Origin: JACRPH01 sp041665465
Lineage (GTDB): Archaea; Nanobdellota; Nanobdellia; Woesearchaeales; GW2011-AR9
DNA: 64,000 nucleotides
Direction of reading: 5' to 3'
NCBI GenBank assembly: GCA_041665465.1
Contig: JBAYIU010000001.1
Span: forward strand, 930,001 to 994,000
Part shown: piece by piece, positions 41,501 to 50,148 of the stretch
How positions within the stretch are numbered: the first letter of the stretch is position 1
Layout of the letters: each line of letters starts with the position of its first letter
Program-made: the position numbers and the translations under genes
The notes under the pieces: model-generated
What the model was told of the DNA's origin: nothing
The model's database searches: none
The model's input: the letters and a program-made list of their open reading frames with translations, nothing else

Positions 41501-43873
41501 CGAGATTTACTGCTTGCTAACAAAGGGGCGAGAGAAGCCCAAATTAAAGAACCCTGGTCTTATCGACAGTATCGTTTTTACGAGGAAACTAATCATCAAA
41601 AAGGAGTTTATTATTCTCCAGATAGATATTACTCCGGTAGAGATCTTTCTGGGGCGTTTGGAGCAAATGCTTTAACTGATTACCTTCATCCTAATTCAGA
41701 AAGTGAAGCTAAAGTTGATCCACATACTCAGATCATTGGAACTTTCCAAACTTTATGTCTCTCCGGAATCTATAAGAATTTACAGATGCTTAAGAGTATC
41801 TTAACTGGCTTACGTAAATGTATTAACGAAGCTAAGTATACTGGGTTGCATGATGCCGGGATGTGTAAGACTCTATTTACTCAACACGTGTGTGGTTTAG
41901 TCTATAAAGCCTTATCTTTGTTCCAAAGTGGATGCAGTCCAGACAATTCTGATGGGCTCCAGAGTTCGGGAGTGTTCGGAGATGTGGGAGCATTAATCTC
42001 TGGCGGGTATAGTTCTATGAATCAAGCTTTAGAAACTTCCGTCAATGATCTGAAAAGCGATTATGGTAATGCACAATTAAATCAGTATTTTGATAGCGGA
42101 GCTCAAGGAGTGGCTCAATCTATCTGTCTAGCCGCTTTTGGATATGAGATTCCTATCTTTAGTAAAGAGTTTTTAATGGACGCGGCTTATGCTTTCCCTT
42201 CTGCAACTTCAGTCTTAGTCGCTCCAGCAATTAGAGAATTGAGTACTTATAATCCGGTTAAACAAACTGCAGTGTACCGTTATGAACTTGGTGGAGCAAT
42301 CATGCCCGGATGTAAAATTAAACGTTGGAGCGTTTCCTTAAAATGCATCGGTCCAGAAGATGAAGGGTATGAAGGGGTAGATGTTTCTTGTTTAGGACAA
42401 GGATGCGATTGTTTAAACTTACGTACCGTTGATCCAGGAAGAGAACGATTAATTAAAGCCGGATTTGATTTAGAATCAGGTCAGTTGTTTGATATACCTT
42501 TAGAATCTCCAATATTATTACAAGATTCTGCTTTTAGATATGATCATGTGGTGGTTAAAGTTGATCTGGATCAATCTGAAAAAGGAAACCAAGAAATGTG
42601 TTTTGATTCTCAATATCAACACGGAAACCAAGCAGTATATTACTTCCCCATCAAGGATGTATCTCCTTCAGCTAAATTTATTTGTCAAGTGGATATTAAT
42701 ACTGGAAAGTATGTCTGTCCGGAGATTAGTAAAGAATTTGGTTGGGGAGAAGCTTATTTGGAAGAACCATATGTAGAATGTTGGAATAAAGGAACTAATA
42801 GCTGGGCCAATTGTAATGTTATTAAATATGCTATAGGCGATCCGATCAGAGTTAGAGCTAACATTAATAATGATGGTAAAGGCCAATGTCTAAAGCGTAC
42901 AGTTACCGGGATCTTAGGTGCAGAAAGAGAGGTAGTACGCACTTTACCCGAAGGAAGTGTTGGATCACAGCCAGTGATCGATGATTTAGGTACAGTTAAT
43001 GATTTAATGTTTGGATCTTCTGGTGGATATACTAGTTTAAGTTTAGTTCCCGGTGGAAATTCCGGTTGTCAAGTTCCTCAATCTCTTCCTTCCGCTACTA
43101 CTTTGGGTGGAACTAAAACTTATACTTTTGAATTTACTCCCACTACTGGTAGTAAAGTAATGTTAATCTTACCTTCTGAAGCTACTCCGGTAGGAGTATT
43201 ATATAGTAGAAGTGGACAATATTTATCTAAAGCCGGAATAACTGAATTTGATTTAACTGAGATTAATTCTGTAAACTTCATGATGGACGGATTCCAAGTT
43301 AGTCAGGTTTTAAGGGGAGTAGTTCTAACCGATCCAAATAAACGTTGTACTTATCAAAGTGGCACTTATTCTAGTTCTAGCGGAGGAAGTAATACCGTAA
43401 GTGTTACCTATGAATTGTTAGATAAAACCGGAGTGAGTGATTGTCGTTTAGCGGAAAAAGCGGTTAAATCAGTATTTGGAAAAGCTAAACATACCACTAC
43501 CATTAGAGTTTACAAGGAAGACACCAGTGCTATGAATCGATTATACCTTGCCGGACAATATGATGCAGTGCTTGACAATGCTAAAGCAGTACTGGAAGAA
43601 AAGCGTGGAGATCTTCCCAATGCTTTAGCAGTTTATTACAGTGCGGCTAGTTATATCAAGAAAGGGGCAGCAGAAGGAGATGTTACCCGCCGCTCTGCTG
43701 AGATTAAAGAACTTCTAACTGCTTTCTTTCAACGTAAAATGTATTCTCTTCCCTTAGAACCTTATGATGCAGTAACTAAAAGTGGAAATGAGTTCAGGAT
43801 TGTAAAAACTTATCTTTGTCAAGTTGATCTATTTTTTGGAGGAGTTAACCGAGCTGAGTGTGTTACCATATGA
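38522..43873 (+). CDS. Giant secreted/anchored surface protein, 1783 aa
   Basis: A 1783-residue protein. A signal peptide (LLALLFIFMFLNLSVVSALE) is followed by a fibronectin-III domain (about 25-115: IRAEDVTGTSAVVKWETD and LSANTLYYFQVTS), then Ig-like beta domains (about 120-330), then a long Cys-rich region with many spaced Cys and aromatic residues. Near 645-690 a possible membrane or amphipathic segment occurs (YLVAGVACMSASTLKTAMRW). The last 100 residues are TPR-like (LYLAGQYDAVLDNAKAVLEE). Its stop overlaps the next start (ATGA). Probably the main structural part of a surface machine or adhesin. Confidence 0.78.
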   Translation: MTSIKVKIRTKQLLALLFIFMFLNLSVVSALELSNIRAEDVTGTSAVVKWETDQAADSFVDYKTNSSEFIKVGDASSTNSHYLAMDQLSANTLYYFQVTSGDVIDNNSGNLYTFTTLAPDILAPELKVNLSEYVAGSMIEISGWTEVGSQVSLKVNDQKSGEVSAVPLVLENGSTSPGDQFTGQFKFVNVELQPETINTLDIMAIDKAGNNVSWNGSVFADTHKPSLELSNVSSITDQSSILLDGTISENSSYDISVNNRSVRKGEGTTINDSVPLTDGKNLINIKLKDRAGWEKEYQLEVFADTKPLTVRAELEKGYEYFEGRAESTIHGETKPGSTVYLYVYKVIGNDFHPDFKRDARAKVVADGSGNFSFNDVNFAQLITDMSLKDFGPREVPSNLLEVSTYPISEVAQQQYSTYSVYIIVESPTGKTNYWQHGVTVQTCYSGLVFSVESIDQFQGPLRLIPSLMDAGRQEIQAAFELKYLGAGMPKVGTNGEVIEPGFQISSVQFEPACTANMKKNEDKFGLGCKIFPQKYHAVPSGDKTKIYVTWTLQSAKDWSKAETSYWDQFHKSQIVFPLKVTVNYQEREGTDTWSASQTQTACYDLGYFVDVPIDSSDMIPDFLADEGVQTINWTIEKIDQVSGYVKDAYLVAGVACMSASTLKTAMRWVRIFTAKVEAYYSTVKKLITDDDGKSCRVDQSGMYLDGDLRAWGKMSNYGAVPVLGSGDKLSQGIIDAIDGGEGSNEWKEVSLNTRCPKTAGMWKAEAMLDQAYRWVCDRAFCRTVPARWTEDKPLQNITQRILEQKQCAATAKGLVIEKVENCGEYVKKNVLLEREYITLKSRDEVNGKTSKDICYKYEGALYYIPYSLQNSNSTLNGIWSMYPIGPDGISNFQVKPDQVLVYNPSRSTELQDFIAAREVMCKTLCERKIGYTSINNNLTTAGCLPEQKDGTKTFVKVGPDQYDAGYTKDCFVTLLPAGSARFDRCICEPKKDYRDLLLANKGAREAQIKEPWSYRQYRFYEETNHQKGVYYSPDRYYSGRDLSGAFGANALTDYLHPNSESEAKVDPHTQIIGTFQTLCLSGIYKNLQMLKSILTGLRKCINEAKYTGLHDAGMCKTLFTQHVCGLVYKALSLFQSGCSPDNSDGLQSSGVFGDVGALISGGYSSMNQALETSVNDLKSDYGNAQLNQYFDSGAQGVAQSICLAAFGYEIPIFSKEFLMDAAYAFPSATSVLVAPAIRELSTYNPVKQTAVYRYELGGAIMPGCKIKRWSVSLKCIGPEDEGYEGVDVSCLGQGCDCLNLRTVDPGRERLIKAGFDLESGQLFDIPLESPILLQDSAFRYDHVVVKVDLDQSEKGNQEMCFDSQYQHGNQAVYYFPIKDVSPSAKFICQVDINTGKYVCPEISKEFGWGEAYLEEPYVECWNKGTNSWANCNVIKYAIGDPIRVRANINNDGKGQCLKRTVTGILGAEREVVRTLPEGSVGSQPVIDDLGTVNDLMFGSSGGYTSLSLVPGGNSGCQVPQSLPSATTLGGTKTYTFEFTPTTGSKVMLILPSEATPVGVLYSRSGQYLSKAGITEFDLTEINSVNFMMDGFQVSQVLRGVVLTDPNKRCTYQSGTYSSSSGGSNTVSVTYELLDKTGVSDCRLAEKAVKSVFGKAKHTTTIRVYKEDTSAMNRLYLAGQYDAVLDNAKAVLEEKRGDLPNALAVYYSAASYIKKGAAEGDVTRRSAEIKELLTAFFQRKMYSLPLEPYDAVTKSGNEFRIVKTYLCQVDLFFGGVNRAECVTI

Positions 43874-44427
43874 TGATCAACAAACAAGGTAAACTAGAAA
43901 CAGAAATCTTAATCTTCTTAATTCTATTATTGGGAGTTAGTGCCATTATCTTTGGATTGGTTCATTTTGGGGTAATTTCAGTTAAACCGGGAGTGGAACA
44001 AGTTTCAGTTTTAAACACGGAATTCCTACCTATGGGGAGAGGGGGGTCGTTAACTATCCCTTCTTTTCAATTTTGTGGGTGGATAGATCAAACTTATCAA
44101 TGTCTTGATCCCAGAGAAAGTTTTAGGTTTGGTGAACCGGTTCGCTTTAAGTTTATTGCAGACAGCTCAACCTATCAAGGAGCAGTAAAGATTGTTGAGA
44201 ATTATCAAGTGGTTTCCCCCAGCGGAAAAATCGTTTTAGAAGCAGAGTCAAAGAATGATTTTAATTTTGAGTTGAATAGTAAGAAACCTTTAGAAAGTTT
44301 ATCTTTTCAAGATTATTTTGTAATCAATCCCGGTGGAGAAGTGGGAATATATACCTTAAACTTAATATTATATAATCCGTTGATAGACAAGAAAGTTACT
44401 CTAACCAAGAACTTTGAGGTGAAGTAG
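43870..44427 (+). CDS. Pilin-like protein, 185 aa
   Basis: A 185-residue protein starting MMINKQGKLETEILIFLILL. Cleavage after Gly7 would leave KLETE, with Glu at +5, the hallmark of type IV pilins and archaellins processed by prepilin peptidase, followed by a hydrophobic helix. The body is beta-rich with one CGWIDQTYQC Cys pair and an Ig-like pattern to the end. ATG 43870 overlaps the stop of the giant gene, and the multi-domain enzyme starts directly after its own stop. A minor pilin or adaptor is the best guess. No prepilin peptidase is in the window. Confidence 0.7.
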   Translation: MMINKQGKLETEILIFLILLLGVSAIIFGLVHFGVISVKPGVEQVSVLNTEFLPMGRGGSLTIPSFQFCGWIDQTYQCLDPRESFRFGEPVRFKFIADSSTYQGAVKIVENYQVVSPSGKIVLEAESKNDFNFELNSKKPLESLSFQDYFVINPGGEVGIYTLNLILYNPLIDKKVTLTKNFEVK

Positions 44428-46644
44428 ATGAAGTTCAAGATTATTAACAATCAGGTTTTCTGGGTTTTAATTGTAGGTATGATATTACTTCTAAACTCTA
44501 ATTTTGCTCTTTCTAAGAATATTTGTGGTGCTGGGCAGAATGAACCTTGCGCATATGATATTCCTGATGATACTGGAGGGAATAATTATCCTCCCGGATT
44601 GATAACTGAAGGATCTTCCGGAAGTAATCAAATAGCGATTACTTTAGATGCTTGCAGTGGTGATTATGATCAACAATTGATTGATTATCTGAAAAGAGAG
44701 CAGATTCCTGCTACTTTATTTCTTAACTCTAACTGGATCGCTCAGAATATGGATGTGGCTAGACAATTAGCCCAAGATCCCTTGTTTGAGATTGAGAATC
44801 ACGGGACTAAACATATTCCTTGCACTATTTTAGATGATTATGTTTATCGTATTAAAGCTACTGCAAATGAGCAAGAAATCAGTACAGAAATTCTAACTGC
44901 TGATGCTAGCATCAACGCTTTGAGAGTTAAGGCCAAATATTATCGTCCGGGAACGGGTATGGCGGATCCTGCTTGTATTCAAGTTGCTAATCAGAATGGG
45001 TACCAAGTAGTTGATTGGACTATTAGTGGAGATGGGGGAGCGACTCTTTCCGCGGAAGGAGTTAAGTCTCAATGGTTAAGAGCTACTTCCGGATCGATTA
45101 TTATCTCTCATATGAATCATCCAGAAGGTCAGACGGCAGAAGGAGTGGCATTAGCGGTTCCGGAATTAAAAAGTCAAGGATACGAATTTGTCAAATTAAG
45201 TCAAATGTTAACTGGAGCAGCAGTGACTTCATCTCTTCCTCTGGCCAATACGGGGATTAACTCTAATTCTCGGGTTATGATTATTGGGGATTCTCATACC
45301 AGTGGTACTACTTATGGTTCAACCTTATATAATTCGTTTAAAGGAACCGGGGCGCAAGTTTGGAATTATGGGGTAGGTGGTGCTTCTCCGATTACTTGGG
45401 TGCAAGGAACTTGTGATGGTATTAAAACAAATGGAGTACAAAATACCTGTACTTTAGTTACAATCGATGCTTCTGGAACGAACCAAAAATATTTATCTGG
45501 AAATGAACTTAACCCTTACTCTTTGACTAACTTAAAATCAACCATTAATCCAGATATCATTATTATATCTTTAGGTTCTAACATGATTAATGGTAACCTT
45601 AATCAAGATTTAACTATTAATCTGGCTCAAACCGCTTCTTCGGGAGGAACAACTTGTTATTGGGTTGGTCCACCTAAATCCACTCTTAGTGGCATGGAAG
45701 ATGTCGCGTTAAAACTCAATCAAATTGTTTCTCCATGTATTTTTATTGATTCATTGCCATTGAGCGATCCAAGTAAATTGGCAGATAGTGTTCATTATAC
45801 TTCCACGGGGGCAACAGAATGGGCTCAGAGAGTATTCCAACAAATCACTTCAGGAACCGCAGCAAGTCTTGGAACTCCTGCTGGAGTACGAGGATCTGCT
45901 CTTGCTACCCCTACTGGTAGTCTAACTTCTGGAGGAACATCTAGCACGTCGGGATGTTTAACTAGCACTTGTAGAGAAATAGATCAAGTGTGGGTTTCTA
46001 TTAGTTCTTTGGTGGGAAGCAAGTATGCTGGACAAGTGTGGGACCCTCAATTAGGATGGGTAACTCAAAAAGCAGGATATGTATCTCCTGCAACTAGTGG
46101 ATCTTTTAGTTCAAGTAATCTTCCTTCTACTGGTAATTCTGGTAATTATTGTGGTGTGGCTACTGTTGGTTCAACTGAAATGCGTACTTTATTGGACACG
46201 ATTGCTTGGGCTGAAGGAGCTAATTATAATACTATTGTTGGGGCAGAAACTTTTACCGATTTTAGTACCCATCCTAAAAAAAGAGTTTATATCCCTAGGA
46301 TAAAAGATTATTCTACTGCTGCAGGAAGATATCAATTTATGGATTTTACTTATGATGATTTAAAGGGTAAGAATTTGGCTTTCGTAAACGGATTCTATCC
46401 TAAAGATCAAGATGAAGCAGCATTATACTTAATAAATATTCGAAATAGGGTAAGTGATAATGATGTTCTTAACTCTATCTCTAATAATAACTTTATTCCC
46501 ATTTGGGATAAGTTGGCCCCAACCTGGGCCTCTATTCCAGAAAGCTCAACAGGAACAAGTCATTATGGTCAGGGGGGAAGATCGGTTTCGCAGTTAGATG
46601 GAAAATTCAAAGAGTGTTATGAAATCCAAAAAGCTAAAGGATAA
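44428..46644 (+). CDS. Secreted NodB deacetylase + SGNH esterase + lambda-R-type lysozyme fusion
   Basis: A 738-residue protein with a signal peptide or anchor (residues 10-29). Domain 1 (65-262) is a NodB-fold deacetylase of the TLDAC subgroup: Asp74, HGTKH with His125 and His129, YYRPGTG (171-177) and ISHMNHP. Domain 2 (280-475) is an SGNH hydrolase with all blocks: GDSH (287-290), GVGGAS, LGSNM and DSVHYT. After a Ser/Thr linker, domain 3 (583-738) matches lambda R endolysin (GH104): LLDTIAWAEG with Glu596, IVGAETFTDFSTHPKK, STAAGRYQF, YPKDQDEAAL and PTWASIPE. Together these fit N-deacetylation, O-deacetylation and cleavage of peptidoglycan glycan strands. Last gene of the operon. Confidence 0.9.
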   Translation: MKFKIINNQVFWVLIVGMILLLNSNFALSKNICGAGQNEPCAYDIPDDTGGNNYPPGLITEGSSGSNQIAITLDACSGDYDQQLIDYLKREQIPATLFLNSNWIAQNMDVARQLAQDPLFEIENHGTKHIPCTILDDYVYRIKATANEQEISTEILTADASINALRVKAKYYRPGTGMADPACIQVANQNGYQVVDWTISGDGGATLSAEGVKSQWLRATSGSIIISHMNHPEGQTAEGVALAVPELKSQGYEFVKLSQMLTGAAVTSSLPLANTGINSNSRVMIIGDSHTSGTTYGSTLYNSFKGTGAQVWNYGVGGASPITWVQGTCDGIKTNGVQNTCTLVTIDASGTNQKYLSGNELNPYSLTNLKSTINPDIIIISLGSNMINGNLNQDLTINLAQTASSGGTTCYWVGPPKSTLSGMEDVALKLNQIVSPCIFIDSLPLSDPSKLADSVHYTSTGATEWAQRVFQQITSGTAASLGTPAGVRGSALATPTGSLTSGGTSSTSGCLTSTCREIDQVWVSISSLVGSKYAGQVWDPQLGWVTQKAGYVSPATSGSFSSSNLPSTGNSGNYCGVATVGSTEMRTLLDTIAWAEGANYNTIVGAETFTDFSTHPKKRVYIPRIKDYSTAAGRYQFMDFTYDDLKGKNLAFVNGFYPKDQDEAALYLINIRNRVSDNDVLNSISNNNFIPIWDKLAPTWASIPESSTGTSHYGQGGRSVSQLDGKFKECYEIQKAKG

Positions 46645-46678
46645 ACTCAACCATTATCATAATTAGAGGTGCTATCTC

Positions 46679-47911
46679 ATGTCAAACATTACTCAAATAA
46701 AAGCCAGAGAAATTCTTGATTCTAGAGGTAATCCTACTCTTGAAGTAAACGTCTTCACTGGAGAATTTATGTCTTCTGCTGGAGTGCCTAGCGGTGCTTC
46801 TACCGGAACCCATGAAGCGTTAGAATTAAGGGATGGAGATAAACGCTATCAAGGTAAAGGAGTAGAGAAAGCAATCCAAAATGTTCAAAGGAAGATCGCT
46901 CCTTTGCTTAAAGGTATGGACAGTACTCGCCAAAAAGAGATAGATAAGTTGATGATAGAAAAGGATGGGACCAAAAATAAAAGCAAATTTGGAGCAAATG
47001 CTATTCTAGGGGTATCTTTAGCCGTAGCTCGTTGTGGGGCAGAATCAAATAATCTTTATTTGTATGAATATATCAACGAATTGTTAGGTGTGGAAAAGAA
47101 GATGACTCTTCCAAGACCTTTCTTTAATGTGATTAATGGGGGCAAACATGCCGATAATCAGTTGAGTTTCCAAGAATTTATGATTGTTCCTAAGTTTAAA
47201 TCTTTTAAGGATAATCTTCGCGTGGCTAGTGAAGTATATCATACCTTAAAACAAGACATTCATCAGAAGTTTGGAAAAGGGTCTACTAACGTGGGAGACG
47301 AAGGAGGATTTGCTCCGGAAGGATTTCAAAATGTGCATCAAGTTTTGGAAATGTTAATGAAGGCTATCAAAGATGCTGGTTATCTCGGTAAGGTGGATTT
47401 AGCTATAGATTGTGCTGCTTCTGAATGTTATCAAAATGGGAAGTATCTAATTGATGGGAAGAGAATGAGTAAAGAAAAATTACTTAACTATTATTTAACT
47501 TTGATCAAAAAGTATCCCTTAATCTCTATCGAAGATCCTTTCCATGAAGATGACTTTGAGAGTTTTGCAGAACTAACCAAAAAATGCAAAATTCAAGTAG
47601 TGGGAGACGATCTTACCGTAACTAATATTGAAAGAATCTCTCAGGCTATTAAGTATAAAAGTTGTAATTGTTTACTTTTAAAAGTAAATCAGATTGGTTC
47701 TCTAAGCGAAGCGTTACAAGCAGTAGAAATGGCGTATAAAGCAGGTTGGAAAGTGATGGTTTCTCATCGTAGTGGGGAAACTGAAGATCCTTTCATTGCC
47801 GATTTAGTGGTAGGAATAGGAAGCGGGATGATCAAGTCCGGGGCTCCTTGTCGGGGAGAGAGAACGGCTAAGTATAATCAACTGCTCAGGATAGAAGAAG
47901 ACTTGAATTAA
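46679..47911 (+). CDS. eno: Enolase
   Basis: A 410-residue enolase converting 2-phosphoglycerate to phosphoenolpyruvate. Seen: AREILDSRGNPTLEV, SGASTGTHEALELRDGD, NVGDEGGFAPE with the catalytic Glu, SIEDPFHEDD, KVNQIGSLSEALQA with the catalytic Lys, and SHRSGETEDPFIADL. Full length. A GAGGTG ribosome site precedes ATG 46679. With GAPDH in the same window it points to at least the lower half of glycolysis. It lies 34 nt after the surface operon and may share read-through. Confidence 0.97.
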   Translation: MSNITQIKAREILDSRGNPTLEVNVFTGEFMSSAGVPSGASTGTHEALELRDGDKRYQGKGVEKAIQNVQRKIAPLLKGMDSTRQKEIDKLMIEKDGTKNKSKFGANAILGVSLAVARCGAESNNLYLYEYINELLGVEKKMTLPRPFFNVINGGKHADNQLSFQEFMIVPKFKSFKDNLRVASEVYHTLKQDIHQKFGKGSTNVGDEGGFAPEGFQNVHQVLEMLMKAIKDAGYLGKVDLAIDCAASECYQNGKYLIDGKRMSKEKLLNYYLTLIKKYPLISIEDPFHEDDFESFAELTKKCKIQVVGDDLTVTNIERISQAIKYKSCNCLLLKVNQIGSLSEALQAVEMAYKAGWKVMVSHRSGETEDPFIADLVVGIGSGMIKSGAPCRGERTAKYNQLLRIEEDLN

Positions 47912-47950
47912 GCCTAAACTTTAAATACTTTCTTTTTATTCTATTCTTTT

Positions 47951-49840
47951 ATGGACAAGGAAGGGTTTATCGGTTATGGAAAAAGTAAAGATTATTCTAA
48001 ATCTAACCTCTCTCTGTTTGAAAAAGCGATAGATTATGCTTCTCTTCAATTAGGTGGATCTAAACGTCTTTCTGGAAATTCTTATCTTGAACACAATCTT
48101 CGAGTAGGATATATCTTGATGGAGAACGGAGCTGCTCCGGAAGTGGTCTTAGCCGGGATATTGCATGGTTTGTTGAATCCAGAAGATGAAAAGAAAATTA
48201 AATCTGACTTTAATCTGGAAGTATGGCATTTAGTTTCAGGATTGCAAGAGATTGAAGATATAAAATCTAGAAACATGCCTGCCGAGGTGCTTAAGAAAGT
48301 TCTTCTAACTACCCTTAAAGATGTTCGAGTTATCCTGATCAAGCTGGCTAATAAGTTAGATAATCTTCGTACTATCTCGGTTTTAGCTAAAGACAAACAG
48401 CAAACCATCGCTCAAGAAGTGTTAGACATCTATGCTCCTTTAGCTTATCGTTTAGGAGTAGAGAAGTTACGTATCCGTTTAGAAGATGAGGCTTTTAAGA
48501 TTCTAAATCCTAAAAAATATGTCGAGATTGAGAATTTCTTAAAAGAATCAAGCGAACAGAGAGAGAAAGATATAGCTGATGCTACGGAGTTAGTAAAGAA
48601 AAATATTGGAAACAAAGTTACTTTACTTAAGATAAAAGGTAGATCTAAACATATTTATAGTATCTTTAAGAAAATGTCTGTTCGTGGAGTACCTCTTAAT
48701 GAACAGTACGACCTTTATGGTATCAGAATATTAGTCCCAGAAGAGAAGGATTGTTATACTGTCTTAGGATTATTACATGAGAATTTTGATCCAATCGAAG
48801 GCAGACTGAAAGATTATATTGCTAAACCAAAACCTAACTTTTATCGTTCTATTCATACTGGATTAAAGTTGCCTAACGATAAAATCCTTGAAGTTCAAAT
48901 CCGTACCCCTGAAATGGATGAGTTTGCAGAAGAAGGTATTGCTGCTCATTGGAAGTATAAAGGGATAAGTTCTGAAGCTTCTTTTGAAAAGAAAGTGTCC
49001 TGGCTGAAGGGAATTCTAGACTTACAAAAGAACGAAGGAGATAAAGAATTCTTAGAAGCAGCTAAAGTAGACATTTTTGGGGACAATATTTATTGTTATA
49101 CACCTAAAGGAGATGTAAAAGAACTACCCCTAGGATCAACTGTCTTAGATTTTGCTTTCGCCGTGCATGAAGAAGTGGGCCATCATGCGGTGGGAGGAAG
49201 AATTAATGGTAAGTTTGTCCCTCTACGTTCAGAAGTGAAGAAGGGGGACGTAGTAGAAGTAGTTACCAACAAAAATCAAAGACCGCATCGTAGCTGGTTG
49301 AAGATAGTTAGGTCTACCGGTTCTCGTCAGAAAATTCGTAAATTCTTACGTGAAGTAGAAAAATTACCGGATATGCATTATCGTTTACCTAAACAAGTGG
49401 TGATGGAAGAACAAGGAGTATTAACTGAAGCCAAAAAGTATCCTACTGCTTTATGCTTACTAGCTAAATGCTGTTCTCCTCTTCCCGGAGATGAAGTTGT
49501 TGGATTTATCACTAAACGCAGAGTGATATCTGTACACCTTCCCGAATGTCGAGCAGCAGTTAAAGAGAAAGAGAGATGGATAAATGTTGAATGGAAGAAC
49601 TCTTTTGCTCAGAAGATAAAGTTTTACGTTGTAGCGTTTGAAAGAAGCGGTTTACTCGCGGACTTGTTACACACTATTGCTACTGCTCACTTCGAAGTTA
49701 AAGAGGCTAAAGCCAAGTTATTAAATATGGGGGAGATGGAATGTTCTTTTCTTGTTGTTCCTAGAGATTTAGATTTTGTTAAAGAAATGGTCAGAAGAGT
49801 CAGAAAAGTAAAAGGAGTAAAGAAAATTTATTTTGAATAA
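47951..49840 (+). CDS. rel: Long RelA/SpoT homologue (ppGpp synthetase)
   Basis: A 629-residue RSH protein with all domains. The pseudo-hydrolase covers about 20-170, the synthetase about 200-340 (IKGRSKHIYSIFKKM, YDLYGIRILV, RLKDYIAKPKPNFYRSIHT, EVQIRTPEMDEFAEEGIAAH), TGS about 375-435, then the CCSPLPGD zinc-finger/RIS region and a C-terminal ACT domain. The hydrolase site is broken: HD is His72-Gly73, the following ED is replaced, and DRLHN reads NKLDN. The RxKD loop of the synthetase is kept. It should make but not degrade (p)ppGpp. Long RSH proteins are uncommon in archaea, so transfer is likely. Confidence 0.92.
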   Translation: MDKEGFIGYGKSKDYSKSNLSLFEKAIDYASLQLGGSKRLSGNSYLEHNLRVGYILMENGAAPEVVLAGILHGLLNPEDEKKIKSDFNLEVWHLVSGLQEIEDIKSRNMPAEVLKKVLLTTLKDVRVILIKLANKLDNLRTISVLAKDKQQTIAQEVLDIYAPLAYRLGVEKLRIRLEDEAFKILNPKKYVEIENFLKESSEQREKDIADATELVKKNIGNKVTLLKIKGRSKHIYSIFKKMSVRGVPLNEQYDLYGIRILVPEEKDCYTVLGLLHENFDPIEGRLKDYIAKPKPNFYRSIHTGLKLPNDKILEVQIRTPEMDEFAEEGIAAHWKYKGISSEASFEKKVSWLKGILDLQKNEGDKEFLEAAKVDIFGDNIYCYTPKGDVKELPLGSTVLDFAFAVHEEVGHHAVGGRINGKFVPLRSEVKKGDVVEVVTNKNQRPHRSWLKIVRSTGSRQKIRKFLREVEKLPDMHYRLPKQVVMEEQGVLTEAKKYPTALCLLAKCCSPLPGDEVVGFITKRRVISVHLPECRAAVKEKERWINVEWKNSFAQKIKFYVVAFERSGLLADLLHTIATAHFEVKEAKAKLLNMGEMECSFLVVPRDLDFVKEMVRRVRKVKGVKKIYFE

Positions 49841-50060
49841 TTTTTCAAATGAGACTTTTTTATTGTATTATTTAAATTTATTATTTAAACCCTTCATTCA
49901 TATTTCCACTTTCTGCTACACTTTGCTCAAACGTTTTTAGAATCAAGAAATATTTCCTTTGTCTCTTCTCGTGCACTACCCCCATAAAAAAGTTAGCTTA
50001 AAATAGATTGAAGAGAATAATATCTTAGATATATCTAATATACCAAAGAGGTGAGACATT

Positions 50061-50102
50061 ATGGCAAAAAAGAAAGTCGCTGCAAAGAAAAAGAAGAAAT
50101 AA
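50061..50102 (+). CDS. 13-residue Lys-rich mini-protein
   Basis: ATG 50061 opens MAKKKVAAKKKKK followed by a stop. A strong GAGGTGAG ribosome site sits 8 nt upstream and TATA-like AGATATATC about 30 nt upstream. Longer archaeal relatives consist of AKKKVA-type repeats and bind nucleic acid; here only one unit remains. Expression signals this good in front of 13 codons argue that it is made. Confidence 0.5.
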   Translation: MAKKKVAAKKKKK

Positions 50103-50148
50103 TTCTTCTTTAGTCTTGATATGCGCGCAGTTTTGTTTTTTTATTTTT

